NCBI GenBank assembly: GCA_022732315.1
Contig: JAIJUV010000120.1
Span: 1-7,489, forward strand
Source of the DNA: Prevotella sp.
GTDB lineage: Bacteria; Bacteroidota; Bacteroidia; Bacteroidales; Bacteroidaceae
Direction: 5' to 3'
Length of the DNA: 7,489 bases
Shown: piece after piece, positions 1 through 6,269 of the stretch
Layout of the letters: the number at the start of each line of letters is the position of its first letter
Numbering within the stretch: position 1 is the first letter of the stretch
Program-made: the position numbers and the translations under genes
Notes under the pieces: model-generated
Told to the model about the DNA's origin: nothing
The model's database searches: none
Seen by the model: the letters and a program-made list of their open reading frames with translations, nothing else

Positions 1-112
1 ATATAAGAATTATACAAAATATATAAATCCAAGATTAGGTACCCGCCATCAAGATAAGACATTCCCAAATACTAAAGGAAAAATAGTCTTTTGGGATTTT
101 ATTATCATTTAA
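1..112 (+). CDS. 3' end of an unidentified protein (5' truncated by window edge)
   Basis: An open frame enters from the window edge (first complete codon at base 2) and closes at a TAA at 110-112, giving 36 C-terminal residues. The tail reads roughly NPRLGTRHQDKTFPNTKGK followed by IVFWDFIII, a mix of basic, aromatic and glycine/proline residues that looks like real protein rather than AT-rich noise. A strong hairpin starts 7 bases after the stop, as expected for the end of a transcription unit. I do not recognise the family. Because a lipoprotein of a kind common near toxin loci follows on the same strand, and RHS debris lies further right, it could be the tip of an RHS or other polymorphic toxin, but that is inference only. 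A chance open frame of this length is also possible. Confidence 0.4.
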   Translation, partial: YKNYTKYINPRLGTRHQDKTFPNTKGKIVFWDFIII

Positions 113-118
113 TAAACA

Positions 119-145
119 TAGCCCCATAATCTTTTTATGGGGCTA
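119..145 (+). terminator. Hairpin, probable terminator of the upstream gene
   Basis: A perfect 11-bp stem (core GCCCCATAA paired with TTATGGGGC) encloses a 5-base loop TCTTT, 7 bases after the TAA at 110-112. The tract after the stem is TAAAATTT and so only weakly T-rich. The hairpin is strong, but the classical U-run is poor. It separates the upstream gene from the lipoprotein promoter that starts at 149. Confidence 0.55.
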
Positions 146-148
146 AAA

Positions 149-180
149 TTTGGATTCTAACACATAAATAATTAAATTCG
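149..180 (+). promoter_or_regulatory. Probable Bacteroidetes-type promoter of the lipoprotein gene
   Basis: A -33 box TTTG (149-152) is followed after 20 bases by TAAATTCG (173-180), which matches the Bacteroidetes -7 consensus TAnnTTTG except for one T to C change. The expected start of transcription would be near 187, leaving a leader of about 20 bases before the ATG at 207. Confidence 0.42.
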
Positions 181-206
181 CAATTAATTTTAATGATAGA
201 AATATA

Positions 207-656
207 ATGAAAAAAGCTAAACAAATTTTCAAGGCAATGAGTTTCTTTGTAGTTTGCCTTATATGTAATGCGTGCTCATGGTTAGCAGAGGATCCAGGCG
301 TGGACGTAAACTGGCAGAATATCCAAATCATGAATAAGTCTGGTGAAAAAATCTATGCATTGGAATTTATGTTTAAAGATTCAACCCTTTTAACTCCTCA
401 ATATGTTTTTGAAGTATTTGGTGGTAAATTATTAATTGAGACAGAAAATGATAGCAGCTTCATAGGAAAGATACCAATACCGGATAATGAACTCCAGGCC
501 AATGATAAATATCAAGTGATAATCTTCAAACAAAGTACGCTTGATAAATATTCCAAAGAAGAAATAATCAAGCAAAATATCTTTGATAAAAGATATGAAT
601 TGAGTTACAATGAATTAAAAAAAATGAACTTCAAAATTACATATTCGGGAAATTGA
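207..656 (+). CDS. Small predicted lipoprotein, possible immunity-type protein
   Basis: This 149-residue protein begins MKKAKQIFKA and has a hydrophobic stretch (about residues 12-22) ending at Cys23 (CNACS), a relaxed Bacteroidetes lipobox, so it should be cleaved and lipid-anchored in the envelope. The mature part is acidic and beta-rich (about residues 36-100), followed by a charged region containing KYQVIIFKQSTLDKYSKEEI (101-120) and a C-terminal DKRYELSYNELKKMNFKITY. From memory this tail layout (VxIF-x-STLxKYS-EE, then KRYxLS-x-ELKKxN-x-ITY) recurs in small hypothetical lipoproteins of Bacteroides and Prevotella, frequently near RHS or toxin genes. The family is otherwise uncharacterised to me. 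The ATG is the first start after the predicted promoter, with no clear Shine-Dalgarno sequence, which is normal in this phylum. It stands alone behind a terminator. An immunity role is inferred from context only. Confidence 0.85.
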   Translation: MKKAKQIFKAMSFFVVCLICNACSWLAEDPGVDVNWQNIQIMNKSGEKIYALEFMFKDSTLLTPQYVFEVFGGKLLIETENDSSFIGKIPIPDNELQANDKYQVIIFKQSTLDKYSKEEIIKQNIFDKRYELSYNELKKMNFKITYSGN

Positions 657-781
657 AATTATGGTCCATATTCGAATGTTTTATTGTAGAAGACTGGATA
701 CTTTGTCATCGACCTATATATATCCCAATACATAAAATTATATGAACAAAATATTTCCACATAATATGATTGCCAACAATC

Positions 782-811
782 GTAACTACTCAGTACCCCC
801 CAGGGCATGAG
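782..811 (+). mobile_element. Isolated IS66-family end (GTAA-type terminal repeat)
   Basis: The 30 bases starting GTAACTACTCAG and ending GGCATGAG match 4346-4375 at 25 of 30 positions and in the same orientation. The second copy sits about 40 bases beyond the stop of an IS66 transposase, where an element end belongs, and IS66 termini typically begin with GTAA. Here no transposase C-terminus follows, so only the tip of a former element is left. The interior side would be to the right. Confidence 0.55.
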
Positions 812-847
812 ATGGTCAACAGGACTCGTTAATAATTTATAAACTTG

Positions 848-868
848 ACTCCACTTTTAAAAGTGAGT
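848..868. repeat. Palindrome, possible hairpin
   Basis: CACTTTTAAAAGTG (852-865) is a perfect 14-base palindrome, extended by ACT/AGT arms with one bulged C. It differs at one position from CACTTTAAAAAGTG at 6306-6319. It may be an IS-associated hairpin or terminator; there is no clear T-run. Confidence 0.45.
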
Positions 869-995
869 TAAATTTGAATTAAATATATGCCTTGGAAAGT
901 TTTTACGCAATCCTTGGCGTTAACTAACTTTGGCAACAAGTTGGCAAACGACCAGTTTATACAGCGTCAAAAATGCCTCTTATTGCCTAAATATA

Positions 996-1010
996 GCCCC
1001 AAAGTGGGGC
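996..1010 (-). terminator. Short GC hairpin after the IS1182-like transposase fragment
   Basis: GCCCC/GGGGC arms flank a 5-base loop, 15 bases beyond the minus-strand transposase stop (1026-1028). On the minus strand it is followed by TATATTT. The position fits a terminator carried by the insertion sequence, but the stem is only 5 bp. Confidence 0.35.
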
Positions 1011-1025
1011 AATTCGGTCTTTGAA

Positions 1026-1472
1026 CTATTTTGTTGCCATCTGGAGACCCATTTCGAGGTCATACAAGAAAAGTCGGCGCATGTTAATCCAAGCACACCT
1101 TGCGATGGCTTGCAAAGTATGCTTTATCTTTGTGCGGTATCTGGTCTTGTTATTTCTCGTATGGAAGATATATTGGAACATGGTTGCCTCGACATTGTTG
1201 CATTTCTACCTTTCCTCGAAAGGGATGGATTCAACTTTCTTGCGAACCTCGTTCTTGTCCACTTGCTCTTTGGTGAAGTATCTCCAAGTCCTTTTTCCAT
1301 TTGAACTCTCAACAGATATTTTCCATTGATCTTGTTTGACAGGTATTGCCGTTTGGACTTCTGCCGTTGTCTTGTCGGTGACTTGCAAGGTATGCTCGTC
1401 CGTCATGTCCAAATCAAATCGAGAAGGCCTTCCTTGTATGCCATTGGCGATGAACTCAATGCCGTTAACAAA
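1026..1472 (-). pseudogene. C-terminal fragment of an IS1182-like DDE transposase, with an in-frame TAG
   Basis: Read on the minus strand, the open frame runs from 1472 to the stop at 1026-1028, broken only by TAG at 1206-1208. Before the stop it reads NGIEFIANGIQGRPSRFDL, later KRTWRYFTKEQVDKNEVRKK and ESIPFEER. After the stop, in the same frame, come CNNVEATMFQYIFHTRNNK and TRYRTKIKHTLQAIARC, ending MATK. The NNVEATMFQ block with a following RYR/KH segment is characteristic of the C-terminus of IS1182-like (DDE_Tnp_1_6 type) transposases; the E is probably the third catalytic acidic residue (family knowledge). The N-terminal two thirds, with both catalytic aspartates, are missing, and the fragment is joined at about 1472 to a peptidase fragment. 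It is a dead remnant. Assignment to a DDE transposase is firm; the exact IS family is less so. Confidence 0.8.
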
Positions 1473-1657
1473 TTATAGCCATTATTTGCTCTGTCCCAGC
1501 CCATATTATTATGGACATAAAAATCCTTAACATGAACATTGTGAGACTCATCATCTAGCGTTGCTATTACATAACCATCAATAATCCATGAATGACCAGC
1601 GACCTCATCAAGTTCCACGCCTGTATATTTATCTTTCACATGACCTGCACCAGATTT
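1473..1657 (-). pseudogene. C10 (streptopain-like) peptidase fragment
   Basis: A minus-strand frame, open from directly after the receptor stop codon (1658-1660), reads KSGAGHVKDKYTGVE, then AGHSWIIDGY, then FYVHNNMGWDRANNGY. In C10 cysteine peptidases (streptopain, PrtT, interpain) the catalytic His lies in a GHAWV-DGY motif, followed by a HxNWGW-x-G-x-x-NGY block, and both are recognisable here (His codon at 1592-1594). The N-terminal half, including the catalytic Cys, is absent, and the 3' side runs into the transposase fragment at about 1472; the same frame stays open to 1403 but over IS-derived sequence. The piece is therefore truncated at both ends and cannot be an active peptidase. It lies in the same frame as the upstream receptor gene, separated by its TAG, probably by chance. 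A related papain-fold protein is an alternative. Confidence 0.6.
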
Positions 1658-4039
1658 CTAAAAGCGATTTATCTCATCGTCTGCTGAGCCACTGCCGTTA
1701 TATTTATCCTTGAAGCTGTTGAAGTTATAGCTGATTGAGGCAATAATGCAACGATTGAAGTTGTTTACCTTTCTGTTCTGTACCACGAAATTTACTTTCT
1801 TTATATCATTCAACTTTGACCAATCAAACAAGTCCTCTGCTTTCAGCGTTATTGTTAGCCTCTTCTTGAGCAATTGCTTTTGAACCGTCATGTTGAATGT
1901 GGCATGGCTGTTCTGCTCGTAGATGCCGTGATGCCCTTTGATGTTCCAATAGAAATCGCTGCGGAAAAGCCAATCGCTTTTAAGTTCCACTGAGTTTTGA
2001 AATGCCAATAAACCGTATGGATGATTATAATCTACCTTTTCTCCATTGTATGTCAAAGAGAAAAAAGGCTTGTAAACGCCTACCGTCAAAGTTGGTCGCC
2101 AACAGTCGAATACAGGTGAAACCACACATTGCGCTCCTAACTGCTGAAAATCCTTGGCGTTAGTTGACATCCAAGCAACGGTTCCTGGTTTACCAGATAT
2201 AGCCACAACCGTAGGATGGATATAGTCTTTGATATACTGATAGTCCAACCTGAAGTCAAAGAAGCTATAGCTCATGCTGACTTCTGTATCATACACATAT
2301 TGTGGCTTCAGATAGATGTTTCCTTGCTCGTAATGGTATTGATTGTTGTAACTGACACTGTTGTTCAACTGTCGGAATGAAGGGCGATTCACCCTGCTGC
2401 TGAAATCGAGGTTCAAATCCACTCTGCCAAAAGAAGTAGAAAGCGAGAAAGATGGCAGCAAGTCTGAGTAATTCGTTTTGTTTTTTACCTCACCTTGGTC
2501 TGTGTTGATGGCATGTACGAACTCATAGCGTAGTCCAAGACTTCCCCTCCATTTCTCTGACGACAAGCGGTAGGATACAAATCCTGCATATTTGTTTTCC
2601 TTGTTCTTGAATTGGTCATCGTCTATCTTTCCTTCCTCGTTCACAGAAATTCCCCATGACGAAATTTTACTAAAATCTGCGCCGAAGTCAAAACCATGTT
2701 TTTCGGTTATGTTCCAAGCAAATACACCTTTGAAAGCCACGGCACGGTTCCTTTGGTCGTTTTGCATGTGTGTTAATTCCGAAGATGCATCCGTTTGGCT
2801 TGTCTCGGTTACTTGCTGCTGATGTTTCAGTTGAGAATATACATAGTCGGCATCCAAGTTAAACTGCAACTTGTCTGACAACTTGCCGATGTAGTAAGCA
2901 TTGACATTATGAAACTTTTCCTTTTCTGACTCATCTGTCTTATTGTCTGTAGAAGTTAAAAGCTCATTATTCTTGTAAGTCAACATGTAGTCGTAAGGGG
3001 AATCAAGCAACTTATAGTTGGAGAATGTTCCCATGTATTTGCCACCAATGGTGTGGTTCTTGTTGATGGCATAGTTCATGCCTACGCTGTAATCGTGAGA
3101 ACGAGAACGGTCGGAGTATTCCGAAGCAGAAACCTCATGGAAAATATCTTGTTCGTAATTGGTTTGGTCGATGTCATAGCGAATGTTGCTTCTTGTATTG
3201 TCATACTGATAGGCAAGGAAAACATCCAATGCTCCCTTGTGGATGTTGAGGTTGAGGTCCTCATTGTTTGACAAATTCTTGTGTCTTGAAAGTTCCGCTC
3301 TGGCAATGCCAGAAAGACCATCAAGTTTATTGTGTATGGTGCTGATGGCTATCACGCTTCTTGTGTCAGCATCGTATTCTGCCCCAGGATTAGTGATAAG
3401 TTGAACAGACTTTACATTGGAAGAGGAAAGCAAGGAGAGTTCTGAAGCGTTTGCTACCTTTCTGCCATCTATGTAAAAAACAGGCTCTCCCTTTCCGAAC
3501 ACCTCGTATTTGCCATTAGTATAAAGCATACCTGGAACGTACTTGATGACATCAGTAGCCTTGCCGATATTTTGCAAGTTGGAGTTTTGAACGTTGAGAG
3601 TAAGTCTTCCGTTTTCTCTTGAAATGTATTTGCGATGTCCAACAATGATGACATCGTTCAAAAGGTTAGTGTCTGCCGACATACGAATATTCCCAATATC
3701 CTTTGTAGTTATAGGTAATTCAATAGTTTTGTATCCTATGCAACTGATTTTTGCAACCATTGGGACATCAGGACACGATATGGAAAAACGACCATTTTCA
3801 TCACTCACCCCACCAGTTATGAGAGAGCTGTTTATCTTTGACAGCAATGAGATAGAGGCAAATGACACAGGATTGCCTTCTTCATCAATAATCAATCCTA
3901 TTAAAGCGTCTTCTGAGTCTTTGGCTATACAATAAACATGTGTATCATTATTTAAAATGTATACATATCTATTATATATCCCCCCATATCCAAAGTTGCT
4001 TTGTATTATAATAAGTGAAAATAAAATGATTTTTTTCAT
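1658..4039 (-). CDS. TonB-receptor-like outer-membrane beta-barrel protein with carboxypeptidase-regulatory-like domain
   Basis: This intact 793-residue protein resembles the Bacteroidetes OMP_b-brl_3 type of TonB-dependent-receptor relatives. A signal peptide (MKKIILFSLIIIQSNFGYG, residues 1-19) is followed by a carboxypeptidase-D regulatory-like beta-sandwich (about 45-120; GLIIDEEGNPVSFASISLL, then SDENGRFSI and CIGYKTIELPI). A plug-like region (about 126-235) contains LNDVIIVG, VPGMLYTNGKYEV, VFYIDGRKV and LITNPGAEYDAD. The rest (about 240-780) alternates aromatic beta-strands typical of a large barrel. The end (KYNGSGSADDEINRF) resembles the usual KYKGTGAG-type tail of this family, so the length is complete. 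It should sit in the outer membrane and move a peptide, metal complex or other ligand; the substrate cannot be told. No SusD-type partner, sigma/anti-sigma pair or transporter adjoins it. It is flanked by IS remnants on both sides. The start is the first ATG with a good signal peptide; the RBS is weak. Confidence 0.92.
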   Translation of the reverse strand: MKKIILFSLIIIQSNFGYGGIYNRYVYILNNDTHVYCIAKDSEDALIGLIIDEEGNPVSFASISLLSKINSSLITGGVSDENGRFSISCPDVPMVAKISCIGYKTIELPITTKDIGNIRMSADTNLLNDVIIVGHRKYISRENGRLTLNVQNSNLQNIGKATDVIKYVPGMLYTNGKYEVFGKGEPVFYIDGRKVANASELSLLSSSNVKSVQLITNPGAEYDADTRSVIAISTIHNKLDGLSGIARAELSRHKNLSNNEDLNLNIHKGALDVFLAYQYDNTRSNIRYDIDQTNYEQDIFHEVSASEYSDRSRSHDYSVGMNYAINKNHTIGGKYMGTFSNYKLLDSPYDYMLTYKNNELLTSTDNKTDESEKEKFHNVNAYYIGKLSDKLQFNLDADYVYSQLKHQQQVTETSQTDASSELTHMQNDQRNRAVAFKGVFAWNITEKHGFDFGADFSKISSWGISVNEEGKIDDDQFKNKENKYAGFVSYRLSSEKWRGSLGLRYEFVHAINTDQGEVKNKTNYSDLLPSFSLSTSFGRVDLNLDFSSRVNRPSFRQLNNSVSYNNQYHYEQGNIYLKPQYVYDTEVSMSYSFFDFRLDYQYIKDYIHPTVVAISGKPGTVAWMSTNAKDFQQLGAQCVVSPVFDCWRPTLTVGVYKPFFSLTYNGEKVDYNHPYGLLAFQNSVELKSDWLFRSDFYWNIKGHHGIYEQNSHATFNMTVQKQLLKKRLTITLKAEDLFDWSKLNDIKKVNFVVQNRKVNNFNRCIIASISYNFNSFKDKYNGSGSADDEINRF

Positions 4040-4088
4040 TATGGAACTTATTTAAGTAAAGTTTTTAACGGATAAATATGTAACTCTC

Positions 4089-4105
4089 CACAAAAAGTCT
4101 TTGTG
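4089..4105 (-). promoter_or_regulatory. Hairpin in the leader of the receptor gene
   Basis: CACAAA (4089-4094) and TTTGTG (4100-4105) form a 6-bp stem with a 5-base loop, about 50 bases upstream of the receptor ATG on the minus strand. It could be a leader hairpin or a small operator. It is short, and I cannot assign a regulator. Confidence 0.25.
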
Positions 4106-4124
4106 TTACAATTATCACTTATAA

Positions 4125-4132
4125 CAAATATA
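4125..4132 (-). promoter_or_regulatory. Candidate -7 box of the receptor gene
   Basis: On the minus strand this reads TATATTTG, a full match to the Bacteroidetes -7 consensus TAnnTTTG, 85 bases upstream of the ATG. No good TTTG lies about 20 bases further upstream, so the promoter is only half supported. The rest of 4040-4345 is AT-rich and gene-free. Confidence 0.3.
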
Positions 4133-4345
4133 ACTTTATTCTTTGATTTTCATCTCAGTGTAATTTTTATTCTAGACAGAATCTTGTACCGAAGCATTTT
4201 ATAAAACCTTATGAAGTAATTTATGAACAACTACAAAAGTTCTTACTTATGCTTTTGCCTTCAAATTTAATAAATTTCTTTATACAGCCCAAATTTTACA
4301 ACATTTTTTTGAATTTTGTATTATCTTAACATAAAAAACTACAAC

Positions 4346-5316
4346 GTAACTACTCAGCACCCCTATAGGCATGAGTAATCGTCTTACTATTGTACTACAG
4401 CAAGAATTGCATTGAATTTAGAATTTCCGTTCTTCATAGCAGTTTCTGCGATGGAGTGCAGCTTGGTAAAATCATCGGCACCACTGTCTGTTCGGAAGCA
4501 ACCACCGACTTTCAGTTTTATCTTGATTTTCCTAACTCCCCACTCAATGTAGTTGTTATCGTATGGCACACTTGGATTAGAGAGAAAGGTGAACAGGTAG
4601 TCTTTGGCCTTAAGGATACCTCTCTTGAATTTCTCAAACTCGTTATCTAAATGCGTGAGGCTTTCACCAAAGAGGTTCTTCATCTTAGTCTTCAGTACCT
4701 TTATCTTTATAGAGGTAATGTTGCCCTCTCTTCTGAGATTTATAGAGTATTCTATCAGTTGGATGAATCTTCGTGACCAGTCCTGGTTTGAATCCAATTC
4801 GTTCAGATACTCTGCATTCCTAAGGAGATGAGCCAGACAGACCTGATGATCCTTGACATTCATCTTGAAGTAGCTCTGGCGTCTGTCTGTCACAAGTGTC
4901 GAATAGGGAAGTCCCTTTGGAAACTTGGAATCTATGGCCTTCTGACCTCGCGATTCTGACTGGAACACTTATGTAAGCAGGTCGTTCTGGAATATCCAGT
5001 TCCAATGCAGATGCTTTCCTACCGCAGCACCTGTTTCATCGGCTTCTATGACAGACGCTGTTTCCAGCCTCTTGCGTATTTCCTCGTATGCACTATCGGC
5101 CTTGCCGCTATTCTCTTTGAGTATGTTCTGCACTGTTCCCTCACTTATATTCTGGCCGGACAGGTCGGATATAAGTTCTGCAATCCTTTTGAACGGAATA
5201 CACTGCACTACATTGAGGTATGTCACCAGTGCACGGAGGTTGTCACCATACTTGATACGACAGTTGGGAGCTTCGCAGTTGTTTACATTTGCGAAATGTG
5301 GGAAGCAAAAATTGGT
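4346..5316 (-). mobile_element. IS66-family element remnant (one end kept, other end lost)
   Basis: The element keeps its GTAA-type end at 4346-4375 and the catalytic part of its transposase. The other end, the two small accessory genes usual in IS66 (tnpA, tnpB) and the N-terminal part of tnpC are gone: homology stops near 5280-5316 and ordinary AT-rich sequence follows. The terminal copy contains a small palindrome CCTATAGG (4362-4369). No target-site duplication can be tested because only one end survives. Confidence 0.75.
4387..5316 (-). pseudogene. tnpC: IS66 transposase, 5'-truncated and split by one TAA
   Basis: The minus-strand frame is open from 5316 and reads NCEAPNCRIKYGDNLRALVT, then YLNVVQCIPFKRIAELISDL and SGQNISEGTVQNIL, all characteristic of IS66 TnpC. 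It continues through VIEADETGAAV (first catalytic Asp) and HWNWIFQNDLLT to TAA at 4969-4971. The same frame resumes at once with VFQSESRGQKAIDSKFPKGL, STLVTDRRQSYF (second Asp), HQVCLAHLLRNAEYLNEL and PYDNNYIEWGVRKIKIKLK (catalytic Glu), ending LAVVQ at 4387. The stop stands where the family usually has Tyr (LLTYVFQ), so TAC/TAT to TAA is the simplest explanation. About 300 codons remain of a protein that normally has around 500; the N-terminal coiled-coil and zinc-binding part is missing. All three acidic residues persist but the gene cannot give a whole transposase. Confidence 0.88.
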
Positions 5317-5531
5317 TTACCCAATTTAAGAATAGGTTAGATAGATGAATCATGATATTTCTTGGTTTAGGAGAGGTGGTACATTCATTGTCAATCTTCC
5401 CCTAAGCTGAAAAAGAAAATAAAAATAACATAATGAAGAATAGATTTCTTATCCCGAATTCAGGTTAATAATAACAATATGTCATGTAATTCTTTGAAAA
5501 TACATAAAAGTTGTTATATTGTATATAAATA
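5317..5531. other. AT-rich gene-free stretch between IS66 remnant and miniprotein promoter
   Basis: Stops occur frequently in all frames and no family similarity is visible. The junction where the IS66 transposase was cut lies at its left edge (about 5280-5316). With the promoter and leader (5532-5623) it completes a gap of about 300 bases without a gene. Confidence 0.4.
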
Positions 5532-5563
5532 TTCGTCTTTGAAGTTTTCTGCCATTATCTTTG
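5532..5563 (+). promoter_or_regulatory. Probable Bacteroidetes-type promoter
   Basis: TTCG (5532-5535, one mismatch to TTTG) is followed after 20 bases by TATCTTTG (5556-5563), a full match to TAnnTTTG. Transcription would start near 5570, leaving an A-rich leader of about 55 bases before the ATG at 5624. It appears to serve the miniprotein and whatever once followed it. Confidence 0.5.
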
Positions 5564-5623
5564 CCGCCTCAAAATGTTAGTGCAAAACAATAATGAAGTA
5601 ATAAAAACGAAAACAGTAACAAC

Positions 5624-5728
5624 ATGGAACGCAAAGAACAGACCGGGCACATCTGTAGATGGATGGCTTTAGGCATCATGACTTCCATCGTCATCGTTGG
5701 ATGTACCATTGTAATCGGCCTATTTTAA
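5624..5728 (+). CDS. 34-residue predicted single-span membrane miniprotein
   Basis: The frame encodes MERKEQTGHICRW followed by a hydrophobic segment MALGIMTSIVIVGCTIVIGL and a final Phe. This is one transmembrane helix (about residues 14-34) with a positively charged N-terminus, so N-in topology is likely. It sits about 55 bases behind a consensus-like promoter, has an A-rich leader favourable in Bacteroidetes, and is more GC-rich than the upstream spacer, all consistent with a real gene. I do not recognise the family. The TAA is followed in the same frame by an open stretch leading into the RHS fragment, so the alternative is that this is the N-terminal signal-anchor of a longer, now broken protein. 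The cysteine in the helix does not form a convincing lipobox. Confidence 0.45.
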   Translation: MERKEQTGHICRWMALGIMTSIVIVGCTIVIGLF

Positions 5729-5811
5729 TGGCGCGACAGAAGCAGGATGGAGAGCAGGATTGCAGAGACGTACCTTGGGCGGAAAAGCATATTTTACTTG
5801 AACATGGGTGA
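5728..5811 (+). CDS. Possible 27-residue ORF overlapping the miniprotein stop
   Basis: Its ATG overlaps the preceding TAA by one base (TAATG), the arrangement of translational coupling. The product is hydrophilic, beginning MARQKQDGEQDCRDVPWAEK, with no recognisable domain. Another frame across the same bases (MESRIAETYLGRKSIF from 5747) runs straight into the RHS fragment, so at most one is meaningful. Weak candidate. Confidence 0.2.
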   Translation: MARQKQDGEQDCRDVPWAEKHILLEHG

Positions 5812-6269
5812 CCGCCGTACAGAGGTGAACCATCCTGCAAGCGGCATTACAAGTTTCACTTATGATGCGCTCGGCAATGTGCTTACAAAGCAGACAGCCA
5901 ACCTTGCAAAGGAAGGCAAGTTCATCACCTACGATTACGACTATCAGCGTCTGACAGGTATCAACTACCCAGACCATCCGGAAATATTACTACGGTGATC
6001 GCAACGCCTCTCAGAACCGTATCGGTAGCTTGATGCTCCGTGAGGACGGAACAGGTGCCATTGAATACTTCTATGGCAAAATGGGTGAAGTCACCAAGAC
6101 TCGTCGCACGATGATTGTGCCTAACCAGGCGATAGCAACCTATGTGACGCAATGGACTTACGACAGCCACAACCGTCTGTTGGAGATGATTTATCATGAT
6201 GAGGAGAAAATCACCTACTCCTACAATCTCGGAGGTCAGCTTGAAAAGGTTCATGGCTACGAGTTATAA
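5801..6269 (+). pseudogene. RHS/YD-repeat protein fragment, frameshifted and truncated at both ends
   Basis: The first part, read in the frame of 5747, gives NMGDRRTEVNHPASGITSF, TYDALGNVLTKQTANLAKEG and ITYDYDYQRLTGINYPDHPE, then falls to a TGA at 5996-5998. The next frame, from about 5982, continues with KYYYGDRNASQNRIGSLMLR, EDGTGAIEYFYGKMGEVTKT, QWTYDSHNRLLEMIY and ITYSYNLGGQLEKVHGY, stopping at 6267-6269. These are classic YD repeats that build the RHS shell around a C-terminal toxin. Around 5981-5985 the expected link (PDHPE, a few residues, YYYGD) is shortened, so a small deletion caused the shift. Intact RHS proteins are well over 1,000 residues; here about 155 remain, without secretion domain, the C-terminal core or toxin tip. 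It is an orphan core scrap, related to RHS/T6SS or other polymorphic toxins. Confidence 0.88.

Larger units (their letters stand above)
657..1025. other. Gene-free stretch with IS ends and hairpins
   Basis: I see no credible gene here. The stretch holds an isolated IS66-type end (782-811), a palindrome (848-868), a direct repeat TTGGCAA at 930-936 and 941-947 (11-base period) and a GC hairpin (996-1010) just after the end of the minus-strand transposase fragment. It reads as eroded insertion-sequence flank. Confidence 0.5.

Noticed and set aside
742..810. 22-codon plus-strand open frame running through the isolated IS66 end
   Set aside because: Very short, no promoter or hydrophobic segment, and explained by the IS end itself.
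930..1329. Plus-strand open frames at 930-1304 and 1021-1329
   Set aside because: They lie opposite the minus-strand IS1182-like transposase fragment, whose family wording is clear; the plus-strand products show no domain features.
909..2162. 14-base exact match AATCCTTGGCGTTA at 909-922 and 2149-2162
   Set aside because: One match of this length is near what chance allows in a window of this size, and the second copy is ordinary coding sequence.
3594..3935. Plus-strand 113-residue open frame
   Set aside because: It is fully inside, and opposite to, the intact receptor gene; an antisense shadow.
5005..5340. Plus-strand open frames of 111 and 93 residues
   Set aside because: Both are antisense to the IS66 transposase fragment and share no recognisable features.
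1206..5728. Idea of stop-codon recoding, since several stops (1206, 1658, 4969, 5726) are followed in frame by open sequence
   Set aside because: Two are simple nonsense mutations in dead transposases, and the other two separate unrelated protein types; different stop codons are involved and no suppressor tRNA is visible.
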